Below are positions 18,930 to 27,779 of a stretch of DNA of 64,000 bases, one piece after another; positions within the stretch are counted from its first letter, which is position 1, and each line of letters begins with the position of its first letter. The stretch is taken from positions 62,001 to 126,000 of the forward strand of contig NZ_JAGHQU010000001.1 in NCBI RefSeq assembly GCF_017744135.1, written 5' to 3'. A model generated the notes under the pieces. That model saw nothing but the letters and a program-made list of their open reading frames with translations. It ran no database searches and was not told the DNA's origin. The DNA is from Endozoicomonas sp. G2_2. GTDB taxonomy: Bacteria; Pseudomonadota; Gammaproteobacteria; Nevskiales; Salinisphaeraceae. The translations under genes were made by a program, and so were the position numbers.

Positions 18930-20114
18930 ATGACGATGGAAAGCGTGACGTTGACCGGCATCGTGGCCGGCTGGCTCCTCCTGGGGCTCATCTTCGAGGC
19001 CGTGCCGTGCCTGCGCCAATGGCAGCATCTCGCCCGCCGCCGGTCAGGCGCGTCCAATACGCGACAAACTGTCTACGGTCAGCGGCGCGCGTTGTTTCAG
19101 TGGCTGGGTTCCCTCGAGAGCGTGGCGCGTGTCGGGCTCTGGCTGGGCGGCGGCGCACTCGTGGCGTTGCATTCCGTGCTGGCGACGGGCGGCGCGGCCG
19201 GCGTGCTCGGGTTCGTCGTGAGCTTCGCGCTGGTGGATCAGCTGTTACGGGAAATCCTGCCCTGGGCACGCTGGTGGTTTGTCGAGCGCGCCTGTGGCAT
19301 GTCGCGAAGCGGACCGGTCACGCTGGCCGGCGACAGTGTGCGCCGGCTCGTTCTCAATGGCGTGATCGCAGTCCTCGCGGCTGCCTGGGTGCTCTGGCCG
19401 TTCGCGGTATGGCCGTTCGTCCTTGCATGGCCGGCGAGTGGTCTGCTGATGATCGCGGGCGTGGCGATCCTGTTCTGGGCGCGCCCGAACCTCATCGATC
19501 CGCTGTTTCAGCGTTTCAAGCCGCTCGAGGCTGGCGAGTTGCGCACGCGTCTCGAGGCGATGATGCAGCGTTGTGGCTCCCGCCTCGATGACGTGCTCGT
19601 GGTGGACAGTTCCCGTCGTTCCCAGATGGCCAACGCCTATTTCACCGGCCTCGGCCGGAGCAAGCGCGTCGTGCTGTTCGACACCTTGATCGCACATCTG
19701 TCGCCGGCCGAGCTGGAAGCGGTGATGGCCCACGAGCTCGGTCATTATCGTTGTGGTCATCTGCAACGTTTCTATGGCGCCCAGGCGGCGCTGTTACTGG
19801 CCGGATACCTTGGCCTGGGGGCACTGGCTGCCGGCCTGGGCGTGGCTGGCTCGCCGGTGTTTTTGGGCGTGGCCGCGTATGTGCTGCTGCCCGCGTTCGC
19901 CTGGCCGCTACGACCCTGGCAGTCGGCCGTCCGGCGTCGCTATGAATACGAGGCGGACGCGTATGCGGCCCACCACGCCGAACGTGCTGCGCTGGTGTCG
20001 GCGCTGGAGAAACTGCTGGCCAACAACTTGAACGCGCCGACCATGGACCGTTGGTATGCCGCCGTTTTCGCAACCCATCCGCCCGGAGCGCGCCGCCTGC
20101 AGCAATTGCGTTAG
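18930..20114 (+). CDS. M48-family membrane zinc metalloprotease (Ste24-like)
   Basis: This 394-residue membrane protein has hydrophobic segments near residues 8-22, 65-90, 150-185 and 285-330. The zinc motif HELGH (H268, E269, H272) and the downstream EYEADAYA that supplies the third ligand are both present. This is the M48 peptidase pattern (Ste24/HtpX group), active on membrane or prenylated substrates and in envelope quality control. The ATG at 18930 was preferred over one further upstream because the protein becomes hydrophobic right after it. No link to neighbouring genes is obvious. Confidence 0.88.
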   Translation: MTMESVTLTGIVAGWLLLGLIFEAVPCLRQWQHLARRRSGASNTRQTVYGQRRALFQWLGSLESVARVGLWLGGGALVALHSVLATGGAAGVLGFVVSFALVDQLLREILPWARWWFVERACGMSRSGPVTLAGDSVRRLVLNGVIAVLAAAWVLWPFAVWPFVLAWPASGLLMIAGVAILFWARPNLIDPLFQRFKPLEAGELRTRLEAMMQRCGSRLDDVLVVDSSRRSQMANAYFTGLGRSKRVVLFDTLIAHLSPAELEAVMAHELGHYRCGHLQRFYGAQAALLLAGYLGLGALAAGLGVAGSPVFLGVAAYVLLPAFAWPLRPWQSAVRRRYEYEADAYAAHHAERAALVSALEKLLANNLNAPTMDRWYAAVFATHPPGARRLQQLR

Positions 20115-20453
20115 AAGACTGATTTTGCTGCAGGCTGTCGGTGCCCATGCTGCACCCTGAAACTGACTGTATCGAAAGCGGCACGCTGTCTCGCACAAAC
20201 GCCACGCGGCTGATTCTTTTCCGTTACAGCGGGGCCATCCGACCCCGGATTATTTCCCGATTTATCGCGGTTTTATCGACAAAAGCCGCTATGGCATAGC
20301 GTTTGCAATTTTAAACGGCAAGCCGGCGCTCGTGCGAACGTCGGCAGTACGCGGCGGTGCCCGCCAGGGGCGTGTCGACGTCTCGCATACAAGAGACGCG
20401 CCGAGCCTGCGGAACAGCCGAATAATAACGACAAACAATGAGGGGAGATACCC
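20115..20453. promoter_or_regulatory. Intergenic region ahead of the porin gene
   Basis: About 340 bases without a gene. It contains a small GC stem followed by TATTT at 20230-20252 that may end the protease transcript, and a sigma-54 type promoter at 20292-20307. The 5' leader of the porin mRNA would be about 135 bases long. Confidence 0.6.
20292..20307 (+). promoter_or_regulatory. Sigma-54 (-24/-12) promoter of the porin gene
   Basis: TGGCATAGCGTTTGCA matches the consensus TGGCAC-N5-TTGCA at all but one position and has the required GG-N10-GC spacing. It is the best of five such sites in the window, which suggests that the porin belongs to the same regulon as the alcohol oxidation genes. 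Confidence 0.75.
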
Positions 20454-21755
20454 ATGCGTTTGAGAAAACTGGCGCTTTCAGCGGCGGGATCCATGGCGTT
20501 GATCGGCGCGATGCCTGCAGCACAGGCCATCGACATGGAAGCCGGGGACTGGACCTTCTCGGTCAACGGCAACGTCAACGCGAACTATGTCTATTCGTCC
20601 TGCGACACCGGTGCGCCGATCAGCTTCGGCGGGGCCATCGCAGGCACTGTCGTCGGGGCCTGCAACATCAACGGCCCGATCGACGACGACGTGTCCTCGG
20701 TGCGTACCGGTCTGCTGCCGGCGGCGCTGGTTTTCACCGCCGCAACGCAGCAGAACGGCTGGGACATCTCCGGCACCTTCGGTCTTTATCCTGGCATCGT
20801 GACCAACGATGACGCCGGGGGCGGCGGCGGATCGCCGAACCTCGCGCCCGGCAATAATGTTGGCTTGGGTTCGACCAGTCTCGATATCCGTCAGGTGTTC
20901 CTGAAGTTCGGCAACGCCGACTTCGGTACCGTCAAGGCGGGTCGCGACTTCGGCCTTTTCGGTTACGACGCCATCATCAACGACATGACCATCCCGGCGG
21001 TCGGCGTGGGCACCCTCGCGGTCGGCTCCCCGGGCAACACCACGCTCGGCTCGATCGGCTTCGGCTACATCTATACCGACACGCTCAGCCAGATTAACTA
21101 CACCACGCCGGACATGGGTGGTTTCACCGCCACGGCCGGCGTGTTCCAGACGATCGATTCATTGAGCTCGCCCTCAACGGTAGGCGTCGGTGAAAGCCTG
21201 CCCGGCTTCCATGGCCAGTTGCGTTATGAATGGGACGGGGCGTTCGTGTCCTTGAACGCGGTAACGCTTGAGGTCGATGGCAATGATGTAGATACCGATG
21301 GCGATGGCGTGATCGACGCCGGCACCCAGATTGTCGACGACGAGCGCGTCTACGGTGTGGATCTGAACTACAAGCAGAATCTCGGCGCGATCGATTTCCT
21401 GATCTCGGGTTACTACACCGAAGGCCTGGGCTCTGTAGCTTATCTGTTCGACTCGTTCGACGGGCAGGGTGACAAGCGTGATTCCTACGGTGGTCTGGCG
21501 CAGGTCACGTATACGGCCGGCAAGAACAAGTTCGGCTTGAACTATGGTGTCTCCTATCTCGACCAGACTGACTTCGACGAGACCAATGTCCCGGATCTGT
21601 TCGAGTCCAACCAGAAGGTCACGGCAGGCTACTACTACAGCCTGACGCCGAACCTGACGCTCACGGCCGAGTATTCCTATGCGGAATCGCAGAACCATCA
21701 GGACGACGAGTACGACGCCAACAACGTCAACGTTGGTGCCTTCTTCGCCTTCTAG
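20454..21755 (+). CDS. Outer-membrane porin
   Basis: This 433-residue protein has a signal peptide ending in AAQA (about residue 25). The mature chain has the alternating pattern of a beta-barrel, with many aromatic-flanked strands, Asp/Gly-rich loops (for example near residues 275-285) and a C-terminal phenylalanine (GAFFAF), the Bam recognition signal. It resembles the gram-negative general/anion porin families (porin_4 type). An AGGGGAG site precedes the ATG. Because it has a sigma-54 promoter like the alcohol dehydrogenase and pqq genes, it may admit their substrates. Confidence 0.85.
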   Translation: MRLRKLALSAAGSMALIGAMPAAQAIDMEAGDWTFSVNGNVNANYVYSSCDTGAPISFGGAIAGTVVGACNINGPIDDDVSSVRTGLLPAALVFTAATQQNGWDISGTFGLYPGIVTNDDAGGGGGSPNLAPGNNVGLGSTSLDIRQVFLKFGNADFGTVKAGRDFGLFGYDAIINDMTIPAVGVGTLAVGSPGNTTLGSIGFGYIYTDTLSQINYTTPDMGGFTATAGVFQTIDSLSSPSTVGVGESLPGFHGQLRYEWDGAFVSLNAVTLEVDGNDVDTDGDGVIDAGTQIVDDERVYGVDLNYKQNLGAIDFLISGYYTEGLGSVAYLFDSFDGQGDKRDSYGGLAQVTYTAGKNKFGLNYGVSYLDQTDFDETNVPDLFESNQKVTAGYYYSLTPNLTLTAEYSYAESQNHQDDEYDANNVNVGAFFAF

Positions 21756-21763
21756 GCGGGCCC

Positions 21764-21782
21764 ATCCGTAATCATTACGGAT
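21764..21782. repeat. Perfect 19-base palindrome after the porin gene
   Basis: ATCCGTAAT and its exact complement flank a single C. It lies 9 bases after the porin stop codon, just ahead of a rho-independent terminator, and may protect the 3' end of the mRNA. Confidence 0.8.
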
Positions 21783-21790
21783 ACGTGCAG

Positions 21791-21821
21791 GGCCGGGCAG
21801 TGCGGACTGTCCGGCCTTTTT
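21791..21821 (+). terminator. Rho-independent terminator of the porin gene
   Basis: The stem GGCCGGGCAG / CTGTCCGGCC (one G-U pair) with a 6-base loop is followed by T5. Confidence 0.88.
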
Positions 21822-21921
21822 GTTGGCCGGCGGGTGACGGCCTGTGCCGGCCGGCATAGTATTCATGACGGGTTATGACCCGACAATAAACGCCGAATAA
21901 ATTGCGAGACAGGGAGGAGCG

Positions 21922-22914
21922 ATGCGATATCAACGAGTGCTCGGTGCGCTGGCGGTGGCTGCCATAACGGCCGGCTGTAGCGGCCTGCCGGCGGCCCCGC
22001 GTTCGGCCGGCGACGGGGCGCCGCCCGCCTATGTGAACGTCGTGAATACCGAGGAGATGCTGGTCCAGCTCGTGCCGCAGGATAACGGCGCGACCCGGCG
22101 CAACGACCATCCGGCCGCTTTTGAACCGGCACAGCTCGCGGCGCTGCTGATGTCGCTGCGGGTACGCGCAGAAGATGACGCTTCGGCCGCCACGCTGTCC
22201 TCGCCCTCGCGTCTGGAGGGCCTCGGCGCGGCGATCTCCAAGGCCATGGTCCGAGCGAGCCCGCAGCAGGATGTCGCGTTCGTGATCTATCGGCGCGCAC
22301 AGAACGGCCTGTTCTCCGGAAGCTCGCGTTACGCGACGTCCGGCCGCGCGTTCTATCAGGGCGACACCCTCAACCTGATTTTCGGCGAGTTCGACCAGGC
22401 GTTCAGCGAGTTTCGCGATCTTTCGATCAACAAGTTCAAGTACGGCACGCGCGCCGAGCCCGCCCGTGTTGGCGGCGAGCGGCTGGTGGCCAGCGAGGCC
22501 TGGCAGTGGCACGAGGGTCGCCGCGACTGGATCGAGATGAGTGCTACCGCGCAGGCCATCGAGGCGGCACGCCAGGCGGCCCCGCGCGTGATCGAATCCA
22601 GCGCCAGCAGCTCGGCCAAGCCGTTGCAGTACGGCCCGGCCGCAGGCAGCGCCGCAACCGGCGGGCCTGCACCGGCGACAGCTGAACAGGCGCCGGCTTC
22701 GCCGGCCGCTGATGCGTCTGCTTCGCCGGCGCCCGATGCGGCGGCACGCGCGTCGTCGAGCATGGCGGCAGGCGTCTCGGGTGCCGGCGCGGCCCAGGGC
22801 TGGACGCGCATCGAGGATCGACTCACCCAGCTCAAGCGGCTGCGCGAGAAGAACCTGATCAGTGAGCAGGACTATCAGTCCAAGAAGGACGAACTGCTCA
22901 GTCAGCTGCCGTGA
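21922..22914 (+). CDS. Lipoprotein with C-terminal SHOCT domain, function unknown
   Basis: This 330-residue protein has a lipoprotein signal (lipobox ITAGC, Cys19). The central part (about 30-200) has no family I recognise, a linker at about 215-275 is rich in Ala, Pro and Ser, and the C-terminus (about residues 295-330: LTQLKRLREKNLISEQDYQSKK) is a SHOCT domain, a short helical module often found at the end of membrane proteins. AGGGAGGAG precedes the ATG. It stands alone between terminators; nothing in the sequence shows its job. Confidence 0.8.
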   Translation: MRYQRVLGALAVAAITAGCSGLPAAPRSAGDGAPPAYVNVVNTEEMLVQLVPQDNGATRRNDHPAAFEPAQLAALLMSLRVRAEDDASAATLSSPSRLEGLGAAISKAMVRASPQQDVAFVIYRRAQNGLFSGSSRYATSGRAFYQGDTLNLIFGEFDQAFSEFRDLSINKFKYGTRAEPARVGGERLVASEAWQWHEGRRDWIEMSATAQAIEAARQAAPRVIESSASSSAKPLQYGPAAGSAATGGPAPATAEQAPASPAADASASPAPDAAARASSSMAAGVSGAGAAQGWTRIEDRLTQLKRLREKNLISEQDYQSKKDELLSQLP

Positions 22915-22939
22915 CCAGCCGACAGTCGGTGTGACACTC

Positions 22940-22957
22940 TGTCATGAGTTCGTGACA
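22940..22957. promoter_or_regulatory. TGTCA-N8-TGACA palindrome, possible activator site
   Basis: TGTCATGAGTTCGTGACA has 5-base perfect arms. It lies about 175 bases ahead of the sigma-54 promoter of the PQQ dehydrogenase gene and resembles the two palindromes ahead of the aldehyde dehydrogenase gene (56488-56526). The shared outer pattern TGTC...GACA suggests one enhancer-binding protein. Confidence 0.4.
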
Positions 22958-22974
22958 CATCGACGGTGATCGCG

Positions 22975-23016
22975 AAAAGGCGGTGAGGCAATACAGCCTC
23001 ATCGCCTTTTATTTTG
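22975..23016 (+). terminator. Rho-independent terminator of the SHOCT lipoprotein gene
   Basis: A long stem, AAAAGGCGGTGAGGC paired with GCCTCATCGCCTTTT around a 6-base loop, ends in TTTTATTTT. Confidence 0.9.
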
Positions 23017-23028
23017 CGCGATCATTTT

Positions 23029-23064
23029 CTATCTGTCCGGTATAAGTTTAATAAAAACAGATAG
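23029..23064. repeat. Inverted repeat CTATCTGT-N20-ACAGATAG
   Basis: Two perfect 8-base arms enclose an A/T-rich 20-base centre, about 55 bases ahead of the sigma-54 promoter. The A/T content stands out in this GC-rich DNA. It could be an activator or IHF-type bending site; no match to a known consensus was recognised. Confidence 0.5.
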
Positions 23065-23116
23065 CTATTACCGCTCTAGCGTCGTCAGTCGTGGTTCGTG
23101 GCGGCCGTTCGAGCGC

Positions 23117-23132
23117 TGGCATCCTTCTTGCG
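23117..23132 (+). promoter_or_regulatory. Sigma-54 promoter of the lanthanide-type PQQ dehydrogenase gene
   Basis: TGGCATCCTTCTTGCG has GG-N10-GC spacing and matches the -24 and -12 elements (TGGCA and TTGC). Transcription would begin near 23144, 55 bases ahead of the start codon. Confidence 0.72.
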
Positions 23133-23198
23133 ACCGTCGCTTTCAAGCCCACAGGAGAGGCTTGGGGGCGAATAAGAAATCCAAGGCAGGAGGAGACG

Positions 23199-24971
23199 AT
23201 GAAAACCATTACCGCACGCGGATGGCGAAGCGGGCTGCTGGGCCTCGGCGCACTGGCGCTGTTGAGCTCGGGCGCCGCGACCGCGGCCGGCGTCAGCTGG
23301 GACGATATCAAGAACGACCAGCAATCCACCGACAACGTGCTGCACAACGGCATGGGCACCCAGACCCAGCGCTACAGCCCGTTGAAGGAACTCAACACCG
23401 AGAACGTTAAGCATCTGTATCCGGCGTGGTCGTTCTCCTTCGGTGGCGAGAAGCAGCGCGGCCAGGAATCCCAGCCGCTCATCTACGACGGCAAGATGTT
23501 CGTCACCGGCTCCTACTCGCGAGCCTGGGCGATCGACGTCAAGACCGGCGAAGAAATCTGGCAGTACGAGCAGCGTCTGCCGGAAGGCATCATGCCGTGT
23601 TGCGACGTGGTCAATCGTGGCGGCGCGCTCTACGACAACCTGTTCATCTTCGGCACGCTCGACGCCAAGCTGGTCGCGCTCGACCAGGAAACCGGCGACG
23701 TGGTCTGGAGCGAGAAGATCGCCGACTACAAGGAAGGTTATTCCTATACCGCCGCGCCGCTGATCGTGAACGACATGGTGGTTACCGGCGTGTCAGGCGG
23801 CGAGTTCGGCGTGCTGGGGCGCGTGGAGGCCCGCGACGCCAAGACCGGCGAAATGATCTGGAGTCGGCCCACTGTCGAAGGCAACATGGGCTACGTCTGG
23901 AAGGACGGCAAGAAGTCCGAGAACGGCATCAGCGGCACGCGCAATGCGACCTGGCCGGGCGACATGTACAAGCAGGGTGGCGCAGCGACCTGGCTGGGCG
24001 GCACCTATGATCCGGACACCAACCTGATCTACTTCGGGGCCGGCAACCCGGCGCCGTGGAATGCGCATACTCGTCCGGGCGACAACCTGTTCTCGTCGTC
24101 GATCATCGCGATCAAGCCCGAGACCGGCAAGATCTCCTGGCACTATCAGAAGACCCCGCACGACGCCTGGGACTATGACGGCGTGAACATGTGCGTGCCG
24201 TTCGACGCAGAAGGCGGCAAGTACTGCGCCTCGGCCGATCGCAACGGCTTCTTCTATGTCCTCGATCGCACCAACGGCAAGCTCAAGCAGGCCAAGCCGT
24301 TCGTGTCCAAGGTCAACTGGGCCGAGAAGATCGACATGAAGACCGGCAAGCCGGTCGAAACCGGCAACCGTCCGGGCGATCCGTCCAAGACCGACGGCAA
24401 GAAGGGCGACTCCGTGTTCGTAACCCCCTCTTTCCTTGGGGCGAAGAACTGGATGCCGATGTCCTACAACCCGAACACGGGGCTGTTCTACGTGCCCACA
24501 AACGAATGGGGCATGGATATCTGGAACGAGCCGATCACCTACAAGGCCGGTGCGGCCTACCTGGGTGCCGGTTTCAACATCCAGCCGCTGTACGACGACT
24601 ATATCGGCGCGGTCCGCGCGGTCGACCCGATGACCGGCGAGATCAAGTGGGAAGCCAAGAACAACGCGCCGCTGTGGAGCGGCACGATGACCACCGCCGG
24701 CAACCTCGTGTTCTACGGGACGCCGGAAGGCTTCCTGAAGGCGGTCGACGCCCGTACGGGCGAGGAACTGTGGAAGTTCCAGACCGGCTCCGGCGTGGTG
24801 GGTCAGCCGATCACCTGGATGCAGGACGGCAGCCAGTACGTGGCCGTGACCTCGGGCTGGGGTGGCGCCGTGCCGTTGTGGGGCGGTGAAGTCGCCAAGC
24901 GCGTCAAGTTCCTCAACCAGGGTGGCAGTGTCTGGGTCTTCAAGATTCCGGACGCACTGGCCAGCAAGTAA
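23199..24971 (+). CDS. pedH: PQQ-dependent alcohol dehydrogenase, lanthanide type (PedH-like)
   Basis: This 590-residue periplasmic quinoprotein starts with a signal peptide (about residues 1-30). It shows the family's adjacent-cysteine disulfide (C134-C135), the GAGNPAPWN metal/PQQ loop, repeated tryptophan-docking motifs and the active-site segment [12 protein letters not shown]. There D325 is the catalytic base and D327 is the extra aspartate (DYD motif) that marks lanthanide-binding enzymes such as XoxF and PedH; calcium enzymes have Ala or Ser there. It oxidises alcohols to aldehydes and passes electrons to a cytochrome c. The ATG at 23199 follows AGGAGGAG. A cytochrome c550 gene follows, as in ped clusters. 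Metal type is inferred from the motif. Confidence 0.9.
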   Translation: MKTITARGWRSGLLGLGALALLSSGAATAAGVSWDDIKNDQQSTDNVLHNGMGTQTQRYSPLKELNTENVKHLYPAWSFSFGGEKQRGQESQPLIYDGKMFVTGSYSRAWAIDVKTGEEIWQYEQRLPEGIMPCCDVVNRGGALYDNLFIFGTLDAKLVALDQETGDVVWSEKIADYKEGYSYTAAPLIVNDMVVTGVSGGEFGVLGRVEARDAKTGEMIWSRPTVEGNMGYVWKDGKKSENGISGTRNATWPGDMYKQGGAATWLGGTYDPDTNLIYFGAGNPAPWNAHTRPGDNLFSSSIIAIKPETGKISWHYQKTPHDAWDYDGVNMCVPFDAEGGKYCASADRNGFFYVLDRTNGKLKQAKPFVSKVNWAEKIDMKTGKPVETGNRPGDPSKTDGKKGDSVFVTPSFLGAKNWMPMSYNPNTGLFYVPTNEWGMDIWNEPITYKAGAAYLGAGFNIQPLYDDYIGAVRAVDPMTGEIKWEAKNNAPLWSGTMTTAGNLVFYGTPEGFLKAVDARTGEELWKFQTGSGVVGQPITWMQDGSQYVAVTSGWGGAVPLWGGEVAKRVKFLNQGGSVWVFKIPDALASK

Positions 24972-24995
24972 GCAAGGCCCGATACAAGGCCGCTG

Positions 24996-25026
24996 CGGCG
25001 GGGCCGGTCCCGGCCCCGCCGTTTTC
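24996..25026 (+). terminator. Strong hairpin between the PQQ dehydrogenase and cytochrome genes
   Basis: Twelve-base perfect GC arms (CGGCGGGGCCGG / CCGGCCCCGCCG) are followed by TTTTCTCT. It would stop most transcripts after the dehydrogenase gene and let a fraction read through to the cytochrome genes 22 bases further on. Confidence 0.85.
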
Positions 25027-25047
25027 TCTACAGGACCGCACAAGACA

Positions 25048-25539
25048 ATGAACCGCACTTCATATTTTTCGGGCAGCGCCATCGCCATCGCAACGGCCCT
25101 GGCATGTGTGCTGCCGACCGTTTCCGGAACGGCGTTCGCGCACGGTGACGTCGTTCCCCAGGCCGTGGATACCGAGGGCCTCAAGGCGCTACCGGAAGGC
25201 GAATGGCTCGACGAGAACCCGTATCGCGGCAACAAGCAGGCGATCGAGATCGGCAGCTCGGCCTATGGTCAGAACTGCGCCCGCTGCCACGGCCTGGACG
25301 CCGTCTCCGGCGGCATTGCGCCGGACCTGCGTGAGCTCGGGCCGGAATACGACGACTATTTCATCGGCAAGGTGCGTGGCGGGGTGCAGCGCAATGGCAT
25401 GACCTACATGCCCGCTTTCGAAGGCACGCTCAGCCAGGAAGCCATGTGGGCGATTCGTTCGTATATCGACAAACGCCACTACGAATATAACGACAAGGAT
25501 CTCGCAAAGCTCTATGAACAGGCCGAAGACGGCAGCTGA
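25048..25539 (+). CDS. pedF: Cytochrome c550 (PedF type)
   Basis: This 163-residue periplasmic protein has a signal peptide (cleavage after FA, near residue 31) and a mature start HGDVVPQAVDTEGLK. A single heme site, CARCH, follows, with a probable axial methionine in GMTYMPAF. The order and length match cytochrome c550 of the Pseudomonas ethanol oxidation system, which takes electrons from the PQQ dehydrogenase. A second copy (48765) accompanies the other dehydrogenase, and a third version forms the N-terminal half of the next gene. Confidence 0.92.
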   Translation: MNRTSYFSGSAIAIATALACVLPTVSGTAFAHGDVVPQAVDTEGLKALPEGEWLDENPYRGNKQAIEIGSSAYGQNCARCHGLDAVSGGIAPDLRELGPEYDDYFIGKVRGGVQRNGMTYMPAFEGTLSQEAMWAIRSYIDKRHYEYNDKDLAKLYEQAEDGS

Positions 25540-25577
25540 GCCAGGAGCTCGCGCAGGCGAGATCGCAGGAGGAGAGG

Positions 25578-26978
25578 ATGATGACAACAATTGCGCGCAT
25601 GGCCGCTGCGGTGCTGGCGGCGGGCGTTCTGATCGCGCCAAACGCCTACGCCGCGGCCGGCGGCGAGGCCGGTAACGTCGATACCAGCGCGTTGCCGGAG
25701 ATCGAGGACGGCAACTGGCTCGACGAAAACCCGTACCGCGGCTCGAAAAAGGCGATGGAATTGGGCAAGGCCGCCTACGACGGCAACTGCGCCCGCTGCC
25801 ACGGTATCGACATGATCTCCGGCGGTATCGCCCCGGATCTGCGCGAGCTCGGACCCGAGTACGACGAATACTTCATCAACCATGTGCGCAATGGCGTGCA
25901 GCGCAACGGCATGACCTACATGCCGGCCTTCGAGGGCGTGCTCGACCAGCAGACGATGTGGGCCATTCGGTCCTATGTCGATCGGCGCCATTACGAATAC
26001 AAGGACAAGAATCTCGACGAGCTGTACGAACAGTGGGATCAGGGCGAGCCCGCCGACGAGGCCGCCGCCAACCCGGCGCCGGCAGCGGCCGCAACGCCAG
26101 CGGTCGCGCGCGGCAACGAAGCCGCCCGTGCACGCCGCGTCGCCGACGACGACATGCCCGATCGGCTCGAGCAGATCCGCGAGAGCGGCAGCATCGAAGT
26201 CGCGGTCTACGACAAGTTTCCGCCCTGGTCCTACAAGCCCGACGATGGCGCATTCACCGGTATCGACGTCGAAATCGGCAGGGCGCTTGCCGAGCGCCTG
26301 GACGTGGGTTTCAACCTGCGAACCTTCATCGCCGACGAGACCATGGGCGACGATATTCGCAACCAGGTCTGGAAAGGGCATTACATGGGCGGCGGCACGG
26401 CCGATGCCATGCTGCATGTCGGCATGGCGCCCGAATTCCAGCAGGAGAACGACCAGGCGTCGTTCATCGCGGCGTACTACAACGAGACCATGGGCTTTGC
26501 CTACGATGCCGAACGCCTGGGCGGCGATGTCGAAAGCCCGCTCGCGCTCAGGGGCAAGCCGATCGGCGTGGGGCTGGACACCCTGGGCGACTACTTCCTC
26601 ACCTCCGCCTATCGCGGTCAGCTGCGCAACGATGTCGTGCACTTCAACTCGGTGCCGCAAGCCATGCAGGCGCTCAATGCGGGCGAGGTGGCCGCAGTGA
26701 TGGCGCCGGTGGGCGAACTCGCCGGCGCAGCCCGGATGCTGCAGGAGAAGAACGTCACCCTGCGCACCGTGGAACTCGGCGGCATGTACCAGACCAACTG
26801 GGATGTGGGCGTCGCGATCAAGGCCAGCAACCCGGAACTCGCCGAGGCCATAAGCGAGGCCATGCAGCAGATGCGCGACGATGGCACTATCGAAGCCATC
26901 TTCGAAAACTACGGCGTCGAATGGCGGCCGCCGCTGAAGACCGATGATGTCGACAGCGCCGAGGCGACGCACGCCTAG
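25578..26978 (+). CDS. Fusion of cytochrome c (XoxG/PedF-like) and XoxJ-like periplasmic binding protein
   Basis: This 466-residue protein joins two normally separate parts. Residues 1-25 are a signal peptide. Residues 35-155 are a cytochrome c with one heme site (CARCH, 71-75) and a methionine in GMTYMPAF, very like the PedF gene just upstream. Residues 155-190 are an Ala/Pro-rich linker. Residues 195-455 are a family-3 periplasmic binding fold (IEVAVYDKFPPWSY, PIGVGLDTLGDYF) like XoxJ/MoxJ, a protein thought to help mature or activate the dehydrogenase. The frame is open throughout, so the fusion is real in this sequence. A cytochrome cGJ fusion is known from the methanotroph Methylacidiphilum fumariolicum SolV, where it accepts electrons from XoxF. 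Confidence 0.88.
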   Translation: MMTTIARMAAAVLAAGVLIAPNAYAAAGGEAGNVDTSALPEIEDGNWLDENPYRGSKKAMELGKAAYDGNCARCHGIDMISGGIAPDLRELGPEYDEYFINHVRNGVQRNGMTYMPAFEGVLDQQTMWAIRSYVDRRHYEYKDKNLDELYEQWDQGEPADEAAANPAPAAAATPAVARGNEAARARRVADDDMPDRLEQIRESGSIEVAVYDKFPPWSYKPDDGAFTGIDVEIGRALAERLDVGFNLRTFIADETMGDDIRNQVWKGHYMGGGTADAMLHVGMAPEFQQENDQASFIAAYYNETMGFAYDAERLGGDVESPLALRGKPIGVGLDTLGDYFLTSAYRGQLRNDVVHFNSVPQAMQALNAGEVAAVMAPVGELAGAARMLQEKNVTLRTVELGGMYQTNWDVGVAIKASNPELAEAISEAMQQMRDDGTIEAIFENYGVEWRPPLKTDDVDSAEATHA

Positions 26979-26999
26979 CGCGGCGGGGCGGAAATCGTA

Positions 27000-27779
27000 A
27001 TGCGAGCATTGTCTTTGATCGCGGGCGTGGTGTTCGCCGCGTTGCTGGTCCAGTCCGCGGTCGTCGCGGCCGCCGCGGTGCCGGACGACCCGCTGGCTTC
27101 CTCCCAGTGGCGCTACATGGCGCGCAAGTATTTTCGGGATGCGCCGGTCGTGTTCGACGAGCGTGTGCAGGTGATTGCACCCGACTACGCGGAAGACTCT
27201 CTCAATACGCCGGTGCAGGTGAGCGCGCCCGAGCTCGAGGGCGTCGAACAGGTGCTCGTGTTCGCCGACATGAGCCCGATCACGAAAGTGCTCGATTATT
27301 ACCCGATCAAGGCCCGGCCCTCGATCGGCTTCAGCTTCAAGGTGCAGCAGGCCACGCCGATTCGCGCGGCGATGCGTACCGCCGACGGCACCTGGCATGT
27401 CGGCGGAACCTGGGTGGATGCCCAGGGCGGCGGCTGCACTGCGCCCAGCGTGGCCAGCGCCAACCCGATATGGGAGACGCGGCTGGGCGAGACGGAGGCC
27501 CGCGTCTGGCCGCGTGCGAACGGCGAGTCGCGGCTCAAGTTCCGGGTCGTGCATCCCATGGATACGGGGCTGGCGGCCGGCATTCCGGAGTTCTTCATCA
27601 CCGAAGTGGCCATTCGCGATGCCGATGGCGAGACTCTGGCCCGGGTCGAGCCGTACGAACCCGTCTCCGAAAACCCGGTCATCACCCTTGATCTCGACGT
27701 CCGCGGCCCGCTCACGCTGGCCGGGCGCGACAACAACGGCAACCGCTTCGAGGCATCCGTGGCGCCGTCCGGATCATGA
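27000..27779 (+). CDS. Quinoprotein dehydrogenase-associated SoxYZ-like carrier
   Basis: This 259-residue exported protein (signal about residues 1-26) joins a SoxY-like domain (about 35-150) to a SoxZ-like domain (about 155-255). The SoxY part ends in GGGC (C146), the place where SoxY carries its thiol on a flexible glycine arm. Here the cysteine is followed by TAPS and is not terminal because SoxZ is fused behind it. Proteins of this type sit beside PQQ dehydrogenases in many genomes; their job is unknown. It starts 21 bases after the fusion gene and overlaps the next gene by 4 bases. Confidence 0.85.
   Translation: MRALSLIAGVVFAALLVQSAVVAAAAVPDDPLASSQWRYMARKYFRDAPVVFDERVQVIAPDYAEDSLNTPVQVSAPELEGVEQVLVFADMSPITKVLDYYPIKARPSIGFSFKVQQATPIRAAMRTADGTWHVGGTWVDAQGGGCTAPSVASANPIWETRLGETEARVWPRANGESRLKFRVVHPMDTGLAAGIPEFFITEVAIRDADGETLARVEPYEPVSENPVITLDLDVRGPLTLAGRDNNGNRFEASVAPSGS

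Noticed and set aside
22932-22944. TGACA-CTC-TGTCA as a separate operator
   Set aside because: It directly follows a gene end, overlaps the better TGTCA-N8-TGACA dyad and has no second copy.
23199-24971. Naming the DYD dehydrogenase XoxF (methanol dehydrogenase)
   Set aside because: The neighbours (PedF cytochrome, PedA1-A2-B-C, pentapeptide protein, aldehyde dehydrogenase) are those of the ped/exa system, so a PedH-like broad alcohol enzyme is more likely.
25512-27554. A 680-codon minus-strand open frame opposite the cytochrome-XoxJ fusion
   Set aside because: Its codon pattern is the mirror image of the plus-strand genes, whose heme sites and signal peptides are unmistakable.
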